This document shows positions 23,922-32,315 of a stretch of 64,000 nucleotides of DNA, one piece after another (the stretch's first letter is position 1; each line of letters begins with the position of its first letter). Both the position numbers and the translations under genes were made by a program. The stretch covers positions 93,138-157,137 of the forward strand of contig NZ_VUOA01000006.1 of the NCBI RefSeq assembly GCF_008386575.1, written 5' to 3'. The stretch comes from Salinarimonas soli (GTDB lineage: Bacteria; Pseudomonadota; Alphaproteobacteria; Rhizobiales; Beijerinckiaceae). The notes beneath the pieces were generated by a model. That model had not been told where the DNA came from and did no database searches. It worked only from the letters and a program-made list of their open reading frames with translations.

Positions 23922-26257
23922 CCCAGCGGCCTTCCGCGCATGGCCTCGCAGGCGCGCAGCACCGCCTCCGGGGTGGCGGGCGCGTCGAGCGGCACGGGGC
24001 GGGTCGGGTCGAGGGCCCGCACCGCGTCGGTGAGCGCGCAGAACACGCTGTTCGCCAGCATGATCGGCGGCTCTCCCACCGCCTTGGAGCGGTAGATCGT
24101 CTCCTCGCGGTTGGTGTTGGGATAGAGCGCGACGCGGAAGTCGGCGGGCACGTCCGAGGCGACGGGGATCTTGTAGGTGGAGGGCGCGTGCGTCCGCAGC
24201 CGCCCCTCCCCGTCGAAGACGAGCTCCTCCGTGGTGAGCCAGCCCATGCCCTGCACGAACCCGCCCTCGATCTGACCGATGTCGATCGCCGGGTTCAGGG
24301 ACCGGCCGCAATCGTGCAGGATGTCGACCCGGGTCACCCGGTACTCGCCCGTGAGCGTGTCGACCGCGACCTCGGCGCAGGCCGCCCCATAGGCGAAGTA
24401 GAGGAAGGGCCGGCCGGTGCCCTTCGCCCGGTCCCAGGTGATCTTCGGCGTCTTGTAGAAGCCGGCTTCCGAGAGCTGGACCCGCGACTGCACGCAGCGC
24501 TTCGCGAGCTCGCCGAAATCGAGGCTCTCGTTGCCCGCGAAGACCCGGTCGTCGCGGAACACGACCTCGTCCTCGGGCACCCCGAAGGTCTCCGCCGCAT
24601 GGGCTGCCATCCGCCGCCGGATCGCGCCCGCCGCGATGCGGGCCGCCATGCCGTTGAGGTCGGTGCCCGAGGACGCGGCGGTGGGGGCGGTGTTGGGGAC
24701 CTTGGCGGTGGTCGTGGCGGTGATGCGCACGCGCTCGATGGCGATGCCGAACTCCTCGGCCACCACCTGCGCCACCTTGAGATAGAGCCCCTGCCCCATC
24801 TCGGTGCCGCCGTGGTTCAGGTGCACGGAGCCGTCCTGGTAGACGTGGACGAGGGCGCCGGCCTGGTTGAGGTGGGTCAGCGTGAAGCTGATGCCGAACT
24901 TCACGGGCGTCAGCGCGAGTCCCCGCTTGATCACGGGCGAACCCGCGTTGAAGGCGCGGATCGCCTCCCGGCGCGTGCGATAGTCGCTGGAGCGCTCCAG
25001 GCTCCGCATCAGGGCCGGCAGGGTGTCGGTCTCCTCGACGCTCATGCCATAGGGCGTCACGTCGCGGCCGGGCGCATAGAGGTTGGCGTAGCGCACGTCG
25101 AGGGGGTCGCGGCCCATGGCCCAGGCGACCTGGTCCAGGACGTGCTCGATCACGAGCATGCCCTGCGGCCCGCCGAAACCGCGGAAAGCCGTGTTCGACA
25201 CCGTGTTGGTCTTCAGCCGTTTCGAGCCGATGCGCACGTCCGGCATGAAATAGGCGTTGTCGGAGTGGAACATCGTCCGGTCGACCACGCCGTTCGACAG
25301 GTCGGCCGAGTAGCCGCAGCGGGCCAGGTGATCGACCTCGTAGCCGAGGATGCGCCCGGTCTCGTCGGTGCCGATCCGCCAGTCGGAGCGGAAGTCGTGG
25401 CGCTTGCCCGTGAGCTTGAAGTCGTCGTCGCGGTCGAGGCGCAGCTTGCACGGCCGGCCGGTGATGCGGGCGGCGAGCGCGGCCGTCGCCGCCCACTGCG
25501 TCGCCTGGCTCTCCTTGCCGCCGAAGCCCCCGCCCATGCGCCGCACCTCGCAGGTCACGAAGGCGTCGGGGATGTCGAGCACGCGGGCCACCACGTGCTG
25601 CACCTCCGTGGGGTGCTGCGTCGAGGAATAGACGTGGACGTCGCCCTCCTCGCCCGGAATCGCGAGCGCCACCTGGCCTTCGAGATAGAAGTGCTCCTGG
25701 CCGCCGACCCGCAGCGAGCCCTCCAGCCGCACGGGCGCGCCCGCGATGACCGAGGCGGCGTCGCCGCGACCGAAGGAATAGTCAGGCAGGACGCTCTCGC
25801 CCCGCTCCAGCGCGTCCTCCACCGTGACCCTCGGCGCCTCGTGCAGGGTCTCGACGCGGGCGAGCGTCGCGGCCCGGCGTGCCGCGTCCCGGGTGGTGGC
25901 CACCACCGCGAACAGGGCCTGGCCGTGGAAGCTGATCTCGTCGGCGGCGAACATCGGATCGTCGCCGAAGGCGGGCGACACGTCGTTCTTGCCGGGGATG
26001 TCGGCGGCGGTGAGCACCCGCACCACGCCCGGCGCGGCGCGCACCGCGTCGAGATCGAGGGCGACGAGCCGGCCCCGGGCGCGGGGCGACTGGCCGATGG
26101 CGACGTGGAGCGTGCCCTCGGGCTCGCGGATGTCGTCGATATATTGCGCGAGCCCCGTAACGTGGCGCTTGGCCGAATCGTGGGGCAAGGGCTGGCGGAC
26201 ATGGCGCAGGGGCGCCTCGTCGGGGGGAAGCGGGGTGGCCGGCAGGGGCTTCGACAT
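23918..26257 (-). CDS. xdhB: Xanthine dehydrogenase large (molybdopterin-binding) subunit
   Basis: 779-aa catalytic subunit that oxidises hypoxanthine and xanthine to urate at a Mo-pterin centre. The N-terminal hammerhead domain (HVTGLAQYIDDI) is followed by the Moco-binding segments: QVALAIPGEE, GGGFGGKESQATQWA, AFRGFGGPQGMLVIE, the TDLNGMAARIA region and the catalytic Glu near the end (AVGEPPIMLANSVF). It starts at ATG 26257, 13 nt after the xdhA stop, and is coupled to xdhC downstream. Length matches the family. Confidence 0.96.
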   Translation of the reverse strand: MSKPLPATPLPPDEAPLRHVRQPLPHDSAKRHVTGLAQYIDDIREPEGTLHVAIGQSPRARGRLVALDLDAVRAAPGVVRVLTAADIPGKNDVSPAFGDDPMFAADEISFHGQALFAVVATTRDAARRAATLARVETLHEAPRVTVEDALERGESVLPDYSFGRGDAASVIAGAPVRLEGSLRVGGQEHFYLEGQVALAIPGEEGDVHVYSSTQHPTEVQHVVARVLDIPDAFVTCEVRRMGGGFGGKESQATQWAATAALAARITGRPCKLRLDRDDDFKLTGKRHDFRSDWRIGTDETGRILGYEVDHLARCGYSADLSNGVVDRTMFHSDNAYFMPDVRIGSKRLKTNTVSNTAFRGFGGPQGMLVIEHVLDQVAWAMGRDPLDVRYANLYAPGRDVTPYGMSVEETDTLPALMRSLERSSDYRTRREAIRAFNAGSPVIKRGLALTPVKFGISFTLTHLNQAGALVHVYQDGSVHLNHGGTEMGQGLYLKVAQVVAEEFGIAIERVRITATTTAKVPNTAPTAASSGTDLNGMAARIAAGAIRRRMAAHAAETFGVPEDEVVFRDDRVFAGNESLDFGELAKRCVQSRVQLSEAGFYKTPKITWDRAKGTGRPFLYFAYGAACAEVAVDTLTGEYRVTRVDILHDCGRSLNPAIDIGQIEGGFVQGMGWLTTEELVFDGEGRLRTHAPSTYKIPVASDVPADFRVALYPNTNREETIYRSKAVGEPPIMLANSVFCALTDAVRALDPTRPVPLDAPATPEAVLRACEAMRGRPLG

Positions 26258-26270
26258 CTCGTTCACGCGA

Positions 26271-27749
26271 TCACTCCGCAGCCTGGAGCGCGGGACGTTC
26301 GCCGACGAGGCGGGTCTCGTCGGTGCGGCCGGTGGCGAGCTCGTGGAGTGCCTTGGCGAGGAGGTTGCGGGCGACCGTGCGGCGATAGGCGGCCGAGGCG
26401 CGGTGGTCGTCGAGGGGCTGGAAATCCGCAGCCAGCGCCGCGAAGGCCGGCTCCCATGAGGCGGGATCGTCGAGGGAGACGCCGACGAGCATGGCCTCCG
26501 TCTCCGGCGCGCGCTTCGGGGTCGCCGCCATGCCGCCATAAGCGACGCGCGCCGACGCGATGCGGCGACCGACGAGGGCCAGGCGGAAGGCGCCCATGAC
26601 GGCGGAGATGTCCTCGTCGAAGCGCTTGGAGACCTTGAAGCAGCGGAACGCGTCGCCTGCGCCGAGACGGTTCACGCTGACCCGCCGGACGAACTCGCCG
26701 GGCTCCCGGTCCTGCTTGCGATAGGCGAGGAAGAACTCCTCCAGAGGCAGCGCACGGACGCGGTCCCCCTTGCGCAGCTCCAGCGCAGCGCCGAGCGCGA
26801 TGAGGGCCGGCGCGAGGTCGCCGATGGGCGAGCCGTTGGCGATGTTGCCGCCGACCGTCCCCGACGCCCGCACCTGGACCGAGCCGAAGCGGCGCATCAG
26901 CTCGCCCATGTCAGGGTCGAGGGCGCCTAAGGAGGCGTGCGCGGCGCTGTGGGTCGCGGTGGCGCCAATGGTCAGGGCCTCCGGGCCCGCCTCGATTGCA
27001 TCGAGCCCGGCGACGCGCCCGAGCCAGATCACTTTGTCGATGGCGGCCATGCCCTTGGTGATCCACAGGCCGACATCCGTGCAGCCGGCGACGAGCGTGG
27101 CGTCCGGATGGCGGGCATAGAGTGCGGCGAGTGCGTCCTCGCTCGCGGGCGCGGCGAAAAAGCGGGTGTCGTCGCCGACGAAGATGTCGGCTCCGTCGGC
27201 GATCCCCTCCAGGTCGGCCCGGATGGTCTCGCTCTCGGCGAGAAAGCGGTCGGCGGGCGGGCCCTCGCAGGCCGCGAGCGCGGCATCGACGATGGGGCGG
27301 TAACCCGTACAGCGGCACAGGTTGCCCGCCAGGCAATCGTTGACGGCCTCGCGCGTCACGGGGCGCTCCGCCTCGCGATAGAGGGTATAGAGGCTCATGA
27401 CGATGCCTGGCGTGCAGAAGCCGCACTGGGAGCCGTGATGCTCGACCATGGCAGCCTGGACCGGGTGCAGCACGCCGTCGGCCGCGAGGTCCTCCACGCT
27501 CACCACGTCGGCGCCGTCGACCTGGCCGAGCAGGAGAATGCAAGCGTTGACAGGCTCGTAGACCACGCGCCCGTCGCGCACCCGGCCGAGCGCCACGGTG
27601 CAGGCGCCGCAATCGCCCTCGGCGCAGCCCTCCTTGGTGCCGACGCTGCGCTCGGTGAGCCTGAGATAATCCAGAAGAAGCGTCCGAGGGGAAAAGTCCC
27701 GCACCTCGACGATACGTCCGCGCCGGCGAAACCTGATCGCCTGCCTCAT
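26271..27749 (-). CDS. xdhA: Xanthine dehydrogenase small (2Fe-2S/FAD) subunit
   Basis: 492-aa electron-transfer subunit. The N-terminal 2Fe-2S domain has EGCAEGDCGACTV. The second 2Fe-2S domain has CGFCTPGIVMSLY and CLAGNLCRCTGYRPI. The FAD-binding CO-dehydrogenase-type domain follows (TLVAGCTDVGLWITKG, GGNIANGSPIGDLAPALIAL). It passes electrons from the Mo centre to NAD. The start at ATG 27749 (MRQAIRFRRRG) was chosen over one 21 nt upstream. It is the first gene of xdhA-xdhB-xdhC-guaD; the promoter should lie within 27750-27881. Confidence 0.95.
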   Translation of the reverse strand: MRQAIRFRRRGRIVEVRDFSPRTLLLDYLRLTERSVGTKEGCAEGDCGACTVALGRVRDGRVVYEPVNACILLLGQVDGADVVSVEDLAADGVLHPVQAAMVEHHGSQCGFCTPGIVMSLYTLYREAERPVTREAVNDCLAGNLCRCTGYRPIVDAALAACEGPPADRFLAESETIRADLEGIADGADIFVGDDTRFFAAPASEDALAALYARHPDATLVAGCTDVGLWITKGMAAIDKVIWLGRVAGLDAIEAGPEALTIGATATHSAAHASLGALDPDMGELMRRFGSVQVRASGTVGGNIANGSPIGDLAPALIALGAALELRKGDRVRALPLEEFFLAYRKQDREPGEFVRRVSVNRLGAGDAFRCFKVSKRFDEDISAVMGAFRLALVGRRIASARVAYGGMAATPKRAPETEAMLVGVSLDDPASWEPAFAALAADFQPLDDHRASAAYRRTVARNLLAKALHELATGRTDETRLVGERPALQAAE

Positions 27750-27881
27750 GATGTCCCCGCCTGCCCTCAAGGCCCCTCCCGGGCCGATCTGCGGGCTAAC
27801 ATGGCGGGATTTTGTGCATTCGCCAACGGGCGTGATGGCGCGGGGGGCTATTCGGACCCCGTTCTGGCCCGGAACGTAGGA

Positions 27882-27910
27882 TCCCGCTCCCCGCGTGGCA
27901 GGGAGCGGGA
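27882..27910. terminator. Hairpin between the MCP gene and the xdh operon
   Basis: A perfect 10-bp inverted repeat (TCCCGCTCCC / GGGAGCGGGA) with a 9-nt loop begins 11 bp past the MCP gene stop. It is the likely 3' end structure of the chemoreceptor transcript and would insulate the downstream xdhA promoter. No T tract follows it on the minus strand, so termination is inferred from position and stem strength. Confidence 0.5.
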
Positions 27911-27920
27911 AGGTCGGTCG

Positions 27921-29618
27921 TCAGGCCGCGACGCGCGCCAGGAAGCGCTCGACCTCGGCTTCCAGGCGGCCCGCCACGCCGTCCAGCGAGTGCGCGGCGT
28001 CGCTCACCGCGTGGGCGGCCTCCGTGGTGCGCTGGGCGGCGTCCGCGACAGTGGAGAGGTCGCGGGCCATGGAGTCGGTGCCGTGCGCGGCCTCCGAGAC
28101 GTTGCGGGAGATCTCAGCCGTGGCGGCGCCCTGTTGCTGCATGGCGGCCGCGATCGCGCCCGTGGCGCCGTTGATGTCGCGCACCCGCTCGGTGATCTGG
28201 CGGATGGCGCCCACCGCGCCGCCCGTGGAGGACTGCACCTGGCCGATCTGGCGGGCGATCTCCTCGGTCGCCTTGGCGGTCTGGGTCGCCAGCGTCTTCA
28301 CCTCGGAGGCGACGACCGCGAAGCCCTTGCCGGCCTCACCAGCGCGCGCCGCCTCGATGGTGGCGTTGAGCGCCAGCAGGTTCGTCTGGTCGGCGATGGA
28401 GCGGATGAGCTCCACCACGTCGCCGATGCGCTGGGCCGACTCGGCAAGCCCAGTGATCTCCTGGCTCGCGGCGGTGGCGTCGCTCAGGCCCCGCTCGGCG
28501 AGGTCCTTCGCGCGGTCGAGCTGCGCCCCGATCTCGGCGATGGAGGCCGAGAGCTCCTCGGCGGCGCTCGCCACGGTGGCGACGTTGGCGGAGGTCTCCT
28601 GCGAGCCCTGCGAGGCGGCCGCGACCGCGCCGCTCGCCTCGACGGAGAGGCCCGTGAGCGACTCGGCCCGGCGCGCCATGCCGGCGGCGCCCTGGGTGAG
28701 ATCGCCGAGGGCAAGGCGGACGGCTTCGCGGAAGGAGGTCACGGCGCCGTCGAGGGCTTCGCGGCGGCGACGCTCGCCGGCGGCCGAGCCCTGGCGCTCC
28801 TCTTCCAGCATCCGGGCGTGGGCGCTGGTCTCGCGCAGGGTCTCGAGGGCGCGGGCCACCTGGCCGATCTCGTCGCCGCGCTCGCGGTAGAGGATCTCGC
28901 CGTCGAGGTCGCCCCGGGCGAGATCCGCCACGCGGGCCGACATCACCGTGAGCGGCCGGGCCATGCGGAGCGCCATGACGCACGCCGCGAGGCACGCGAC
29001 GAGGATGATCGCGCCCGCGGCCAGCGCGATGGCGAGCAGCGCCGAGTGCTTGGCGGCGGCGAGCTCCTCGCTCGGCAGGCCGACGAAGAGGACGCCCGAC
29101 ACCTGGCCCGCCGTGAAGACGGGCTGGTAGATCGTGTAATAGGCGCGCCCGAATAGGGTCGCGGCGCCGGCAAAGGTCTCGCCGCGCCGCAGCACGGCCT
29201 GCGCCGGGTGATCGGCGGCAAGCTGGGTGCCCACCGCGCGCTCGCCGTTCTCCTTCTTCACGTTGGTGGAGCGGCGGACGAACTGGCTCTTCTCCTTGTC
29301 GAAGGTGAAGATCGTCGCCACGCCGCCGCCGAGCGCCACGGCCCGGTCGACCACCGTGTGGTCCTCGAAGGCGGCGAGGGACGGGCTCTCGACCCGGCCG
29401 ACATTCATGCCGTTCAGGGGCACCTTGGCACCGGAGACCCGGTCGCCGAATGTGATGGCGAGGGCGCGCAGCAGCGCGGTGGCGTTCTCCTGCTCGTTCG
29501 CCTCGATCTGGCGGCCCATCTCGCGGGCGGCCATGAGGCCCGTGCCGGTCGCGGCGGCGATCACGGCGAAGGCGACGAGGGCGACGATCTTCTGGACGAG
29601 GCTGAGCTTGCGCAACAT
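27921..29618 (-). CDS. Methyl-accepting chemotaxis protein
   Basis: 565-aa transmembrane chemoreceptor. TM1 is at about residues 10-32. A periplasmic single-Cache-type sensor region follows (to about 187; it includes [20 protein letters not shown]), then TM2 at about 190-212. A HAMP domain follows ([20 protein letters not shown]). The cytoplasmic coiled-coil signalling domain has the conserved tip ([35 protein letters not shown]). It should signal through CheW/CheA, which are not encoded here. The ligand is unknown, although the xanthine dehydrogenase operon lies next door. Confidence 0.94.
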   Translation of the reverse strand: MLRKLSLVQKIVALVAFAVIAAATGTGLMAAREMGRQIEANEQENATALLRALAITFGDRVSGAKVPLNGMNVGRVESPSLAAFEDHTVVDRAVALGGGVATIFTFDKEKSQFVRRSTNVKKENGERAVGTQLAADHPAQAVLRRGETFAGAATLFGRAYYTIYQPVFTAGQVSGVLFVGLPSEELAAAKHSALLAIALAAGAIILVACLAACVMALRMARPLTVMSARVADLARGDLDGEILYRERGDEIGQVARALETLRETSAHARMLEEERQGSAAGERRRREALDGAVTSFREAVRLALGDLTQGAAGMARRAESLTGLSVEASGAVAAASQGSQETSANVATVASAAEELSASIAEIGAQLDRAKDLAERGLSDATAASQEITGLAESAQRIGDVVELIRSIADQTNLLALNATIEAARAGEAGKGFAVVASEVKTLATQTAKATEEIARQIGQVQSSTGGAVGAIRQITERVRDINGATGAIAAAMQQQGAATAEISRNVSEAAHGTDSMARDLSTVADAAQRTTEAAHAVSDAAHSLDGVAGRLEAEVERFLARVAA

Positions 29619-29689
29619 GTCTGACCTGCGGGGGGAGCGACTTCTGAAACGTTACTTAGACGAGAAAGCTGAATCATTCGTATTGCAGG

Positions 29690-29702
29690 TGACGTAACGT
29701 CA
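29690..29702. promoter_or_regulatory. TGACGT-A-ACGTCA palindrome upstream of the MCP gene
   Basis: A perfect 6-bp palindrome with one central base, about 72 bp upstream of the chemoreceptor start, in a locally AT-richer intergenic stretch (29619-29830). It looks like a dimeric regulator site. No cognate regulator is adjacent, so function is a suggestion. Confidence 0.35.
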
Positions 29703-29830
29703 TGTACCGCGCCTGAATGCGCAGGACGGTGCGGCCTCTTCTTGAGGATCTCTGAATTTCAAAGCTCGAATGACTTGGCGAAACGTCTGTTTCTACACCC
29801 GACGGCAGGACCGGCGGTTGCAGATCGACC

Positions 29831-30727
29831 TTACTCGGCGTGGGCCAGGAAGGTTTCGACCTCCGTCCGCCCCGGCGCGCCGTCGCGCCCACCGAAACGG
29901 GTGCACTTGAGGGCCGCCGCCGCGCTCGCGAAGCGGATCGCCTCTGCCTCGTCCGCGCCCTCAGCGAGGCGCACCGTGAAGGCGCCGTGCCAGGTGTCGC
30001 CGGCACCGAGCGTGTCGACCACGGGTACCCGGAAGGCCGGGCGATGCGCGATCTCCCCGTCCCGCCACCAGAACACGCCCTCGTCGCCGTTGGTGACGGC
30101 GATCCAGGTGCCGGGCCTGGGCCCGAACGCGCGCAGCGCCCGGCGAGCGTCGCCCTCCCCCGTGAGGTCACGCAGGCCCTGGAGGCTGAAGGCGACGTGG
30201 GTCGCGAGGTCCACGAGCCCCGGCACGACGGTTGGGGCCCGGTCACCGTCGAGCACGGCCGGCTTCCCGGCCGCCCGCGCGAGCCGGAAGAGATGCGCCG
30301 AGCCCTCCTGCCAGCGGGTGTCGCCGAGAACCCCGTCGATCCCGGCGGGAAGCGTGGAGGGGAGCCAGTCGGTGTCGCGCGGCAGGGCCGGATCGGCGTG
30401 GGAGATGATCATGCGCTCGCCCGCCCCGTCGACGAGGATCGCGGAGAGGGGCGAGCGGTGACCCGGGAGGAGACGGAGGCCGTCCGTGTCCACGCCCTCG
30501 CGGGACAGCCCCTCGCGGATCTGATGCCCGATCGGGTCGTCGCCGAGGGTGGCGAAGAGCCCGACCCGCGCGCCCAGCCGCGCCATGGCGACCGCAGCGT
30601 TCGCCGCCGTGCCCCCGCCCGTGACGGCGAGATCCGTCGCCCGGTACTTCTCGGCCCGCGAGGGCATCGCGTCGAGCCGGAAGATCTGATCGAGGGTGGC
30701 GATGCCGGCGCAGAGGATGTTTGGCAT
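29831..30727 (-). CDS. PfkB-family sugar kinase
   Basis: 298-aa ribokinase-fold kinase. The N-terminal part has the glycine-rich substrate region (LAVTGGGTAANAAVAMARLG). The C-terminal signature DTLGAGDTWHGAFTVRLAEG contains the catalytic Asp. It resembles the ribokinase/sulfofructose-kinase branch by general pattern, but the substrate cannot be assigned. It starts at ATG 30727 (MPNILCAGIATLDQI), 89 nt after the livF-like stop on the same strand. It may be the distal gene of the transporter operon, which would be an odd partner for an amino-acid-type transporter. Confidence 0.87.
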   Translation of the reverse strand: MPNILCAGIATLDQIFRLDAMPSRAEKYRATDLAVTGGGTAANAAVAMARLGARVGLFATLGDDPIGHQIREGLSREGVDTDGLRLLPGHRSPLSAILVDGAGERMIISHADPALPRDTDWLPSTLPAGIDGVLGDTRWQEGSAHLFRLARAAGKPAVLDGDRAPTVVPGLVDLATHVAFSLQGLRDLTGEGDARRALRAFGPRPGTWIAVTNGDEGVFWWRDGEIAHRPAFRVPVVDTLGAGDTWHGAFTVRLAEGADEAEAIRFASAAAALKCTRFGGRDGAPGRTEVETFLAHAE

Positions 30728-30816
30728 GGGGGCGTCGTGGGATCTTTGGGGCCTCGCGATCTTGGCACGGGTCGAGGCCCGCGCACCATCCGCCCGTCGA
30801 GGCGGGAGCGCCGCCC

Positions 30817-31572
30817 CTAGACTTCCAGCCACTCCCGGCGCACCCCGTCGTTCGCCCGCAGCTCCGCCGGGGTGCCCTCGAAGACGATGCGGCCGTGGCC
30901 CATGACGTAGACGCGGTGCGAGATGTCGAGGGCGATGGAGAGCTTCTGCTCGACGAGGAGGATCGCGACGCCCGCCCGCGCGATCTCGGCGATGAGGTCG
31001 CCGACCTGGCGGACGATGAGCGGCGCCAGGCCCTCGGTGGGCTCGTCGATCATCATGAGGTCGGGGTCGCCCATGAGGGTGCGGCAGATGGTGAGCATCT
31101 GCTTCTCGCCCCCGGAGAGCACGCCGGCCGGGCTGTCGGCGCGCCGGGCGAGGTTGGGGAACATGTCGAGCATCTGCTCCAGGCGCCATTTGCCCGGACG
31201 ACGCGGGTTCTTGACTCCGAGCTGGAGGTTCTGGCGCACCGTGAGGTAGGGAAACACGTCCCGGTGCTCGGGCACGTAGCCGAGGCCCAGCCGTGCGATG
31301 CGGTGGTTCGGCAGGCCGGCGATCCAGTGGCCCTTGAAGCGGATGGCGCCGCGCGGCGGCACCTCGCCCATCACGGCCTTGACGAGGGTCGAGCGGCCCA
31401 CCCCGTTGCGCCCGAGCAGGCTCACCACCTCGCCCGCGCCCACATCGAGATCCACGCCCTGGAGGATGTGGCTCTTGCCGTAATAGGCGTGGAGGTCGCG
31501 GATCTCCAGCATGGCCTCCCCGGAAGCGCGCCTTGCGGGCGGCGTCGCGATGGTGTCGGCGAGTGCGCTCAT
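30817..31572 (-). CDS. livF: Branched-chain-type ABC transporter ATP-binding protein LivF, Walker A Lys replaced
   Basis: 251-aa ATPase of the LivF class. The signature LSGGEKQML and Walker B LMMIDEPTEGLAP are intact, as is the C-terminal LLVEQK region. The Walker A reads GRNGVGRSTLV: the invariant P-loop Lys is Arg. In most ABC ATPases this Lys is needed for ATP binding and hydrolysis, so this site may be weak or inactive, with LivG doing the work. An N-terminal extension of about 20 residues precedes MLEIRDLHAYYG, which could be the true start. It overlaps livG by 4 nt. Confidence 0.92.
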   Translation of the reverse strand: MSALADTIATPPARRASGEAMLEIRDLHAYYGKSHILQGVDLDVGAGEVVSLLGRNGVGRSTLVKAVMGEVPPRGAIRFKGHWIAGLPNHRIARLGLGYVPEHRDVFPYLTVRQNLQLGVKNPRRPGKWRLEQMLDMFPNLARRADSPAGVLSGGEKQMLTICRTLMGDPDLMMIDEPTEGLAPLIVRQVGDLIAEIARAGVAILLVEQKLSIALDISHRVYVMGHGRIVFEGTPAELRANDGVRREWLEV

Positions 31573-32315
31573 GCCGCCTCCTCGCCGAGATAGGCCTCGC
31601 GCACCCGCGGGTCGCCGCGGATCTCGGCCGGGGTGCCGGTGGCGATGACCTCGCCATAGACGAGAACCGAGATGCGGTCGGCGAGCCCGAACACCACGCC
31701 CATGTCGTGCTCCACGATGAGGAGCGTGCGCCCCTCCGTGACCCGGCGGATGAGGTCGACGGCCCGGTCCGTTTCAGCCCGGCTCATGCCGGCGGTGGGC
31801 TCGTCGAGAAGGATGACCCGCGCGCCGCCCGCGATGGTGACGCCGATCTCCAGGGCGCGCTGGTCGGCATAGGACAGGAGCCCGGCCGGGGTCTCGCGGG
31901 CATGATCCAGGCCGATGAGGTGCAGCACCTCACGCGAGCGCTCGGCCGCGTCCTTGAGGGCGGCGGCCGAGCGCCAGAGCGTGTAGCGGTAGCCGAGGCT
32001 CCACAGCACGGCGCAGCGCAGGTTCTCGTAGACGCTCATGTTGTGGAAGATGTTCGTGACCTGGAAGGAGCGCGACAGCCCCCGCCGGTTGATCTCGTAG
32101 GGCGGCCGGCCGGAGATGCGCTCGCCGCCCAGCATCACCTCGCCGGAGGTGGGCGGGAAGGCGCCGGAGATCAGGTTGAACAGGGTCGACTTGCCGGCGC
32201 CGTTCGGGCCGATGACGGCGTGGCGCTCGCCCGCCGGCACCGCGAGGTCGACGCCGCGGATGATGTCGGCCGACCCGAAGCTCTTGCGCAGGGCCCGCAG
32301 CTCGAGATCGCTCAT
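31569..32315 (-). CDS. livG: Branched-chain-type ABC transporter ATP-binding protein LivG
   Basis: 248-aa ATPase. It has an intact Walker A (GPNGAGKSTLFNLISG), the LivG-type signature LLSYADQRALEIG, Walker B RVILLDEPTAGMS, and the H-loop His in LLIVEHDMGVVFGLAD. The start ATG at 32315 overlaps the livM stop (ATGA), and its own stop overlaps livF. It pairs with LivF below the LivH-LivM channel. The substrate is not necessarily an amino acid, because the operon is followed by acyl-CoA metabolism genes. Confidence 0.95.
   Translation of the reverse strand: MSDLELRALRKSFGSADIIRGVDLAVPAGERHAVIGPNGAGKSTLFNLISGAFPPTSGEVMLGGERISGRPPYEINRRGLSRSFQVTNIFHNMSVYENLRCAVLWSLGYRYTLWRSAAALKDAAERSREVLHLIGLDHARETPAGLLSYADQRALEIGVTIAGGARVILLDEPTAGMSRAETDRAVDLIRRVTEGRTLLIVEHDMGVVFGLADRISVLVYGEVIATGTPAEIRGDPRVREAYLGEEAA

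Noticed and set aside
24188-26599. An 803-codon plus-strand frame antisense to xdhB
   Set aside because: Shadow of the xdhB gene; no ribosome site, no recognisable domain.
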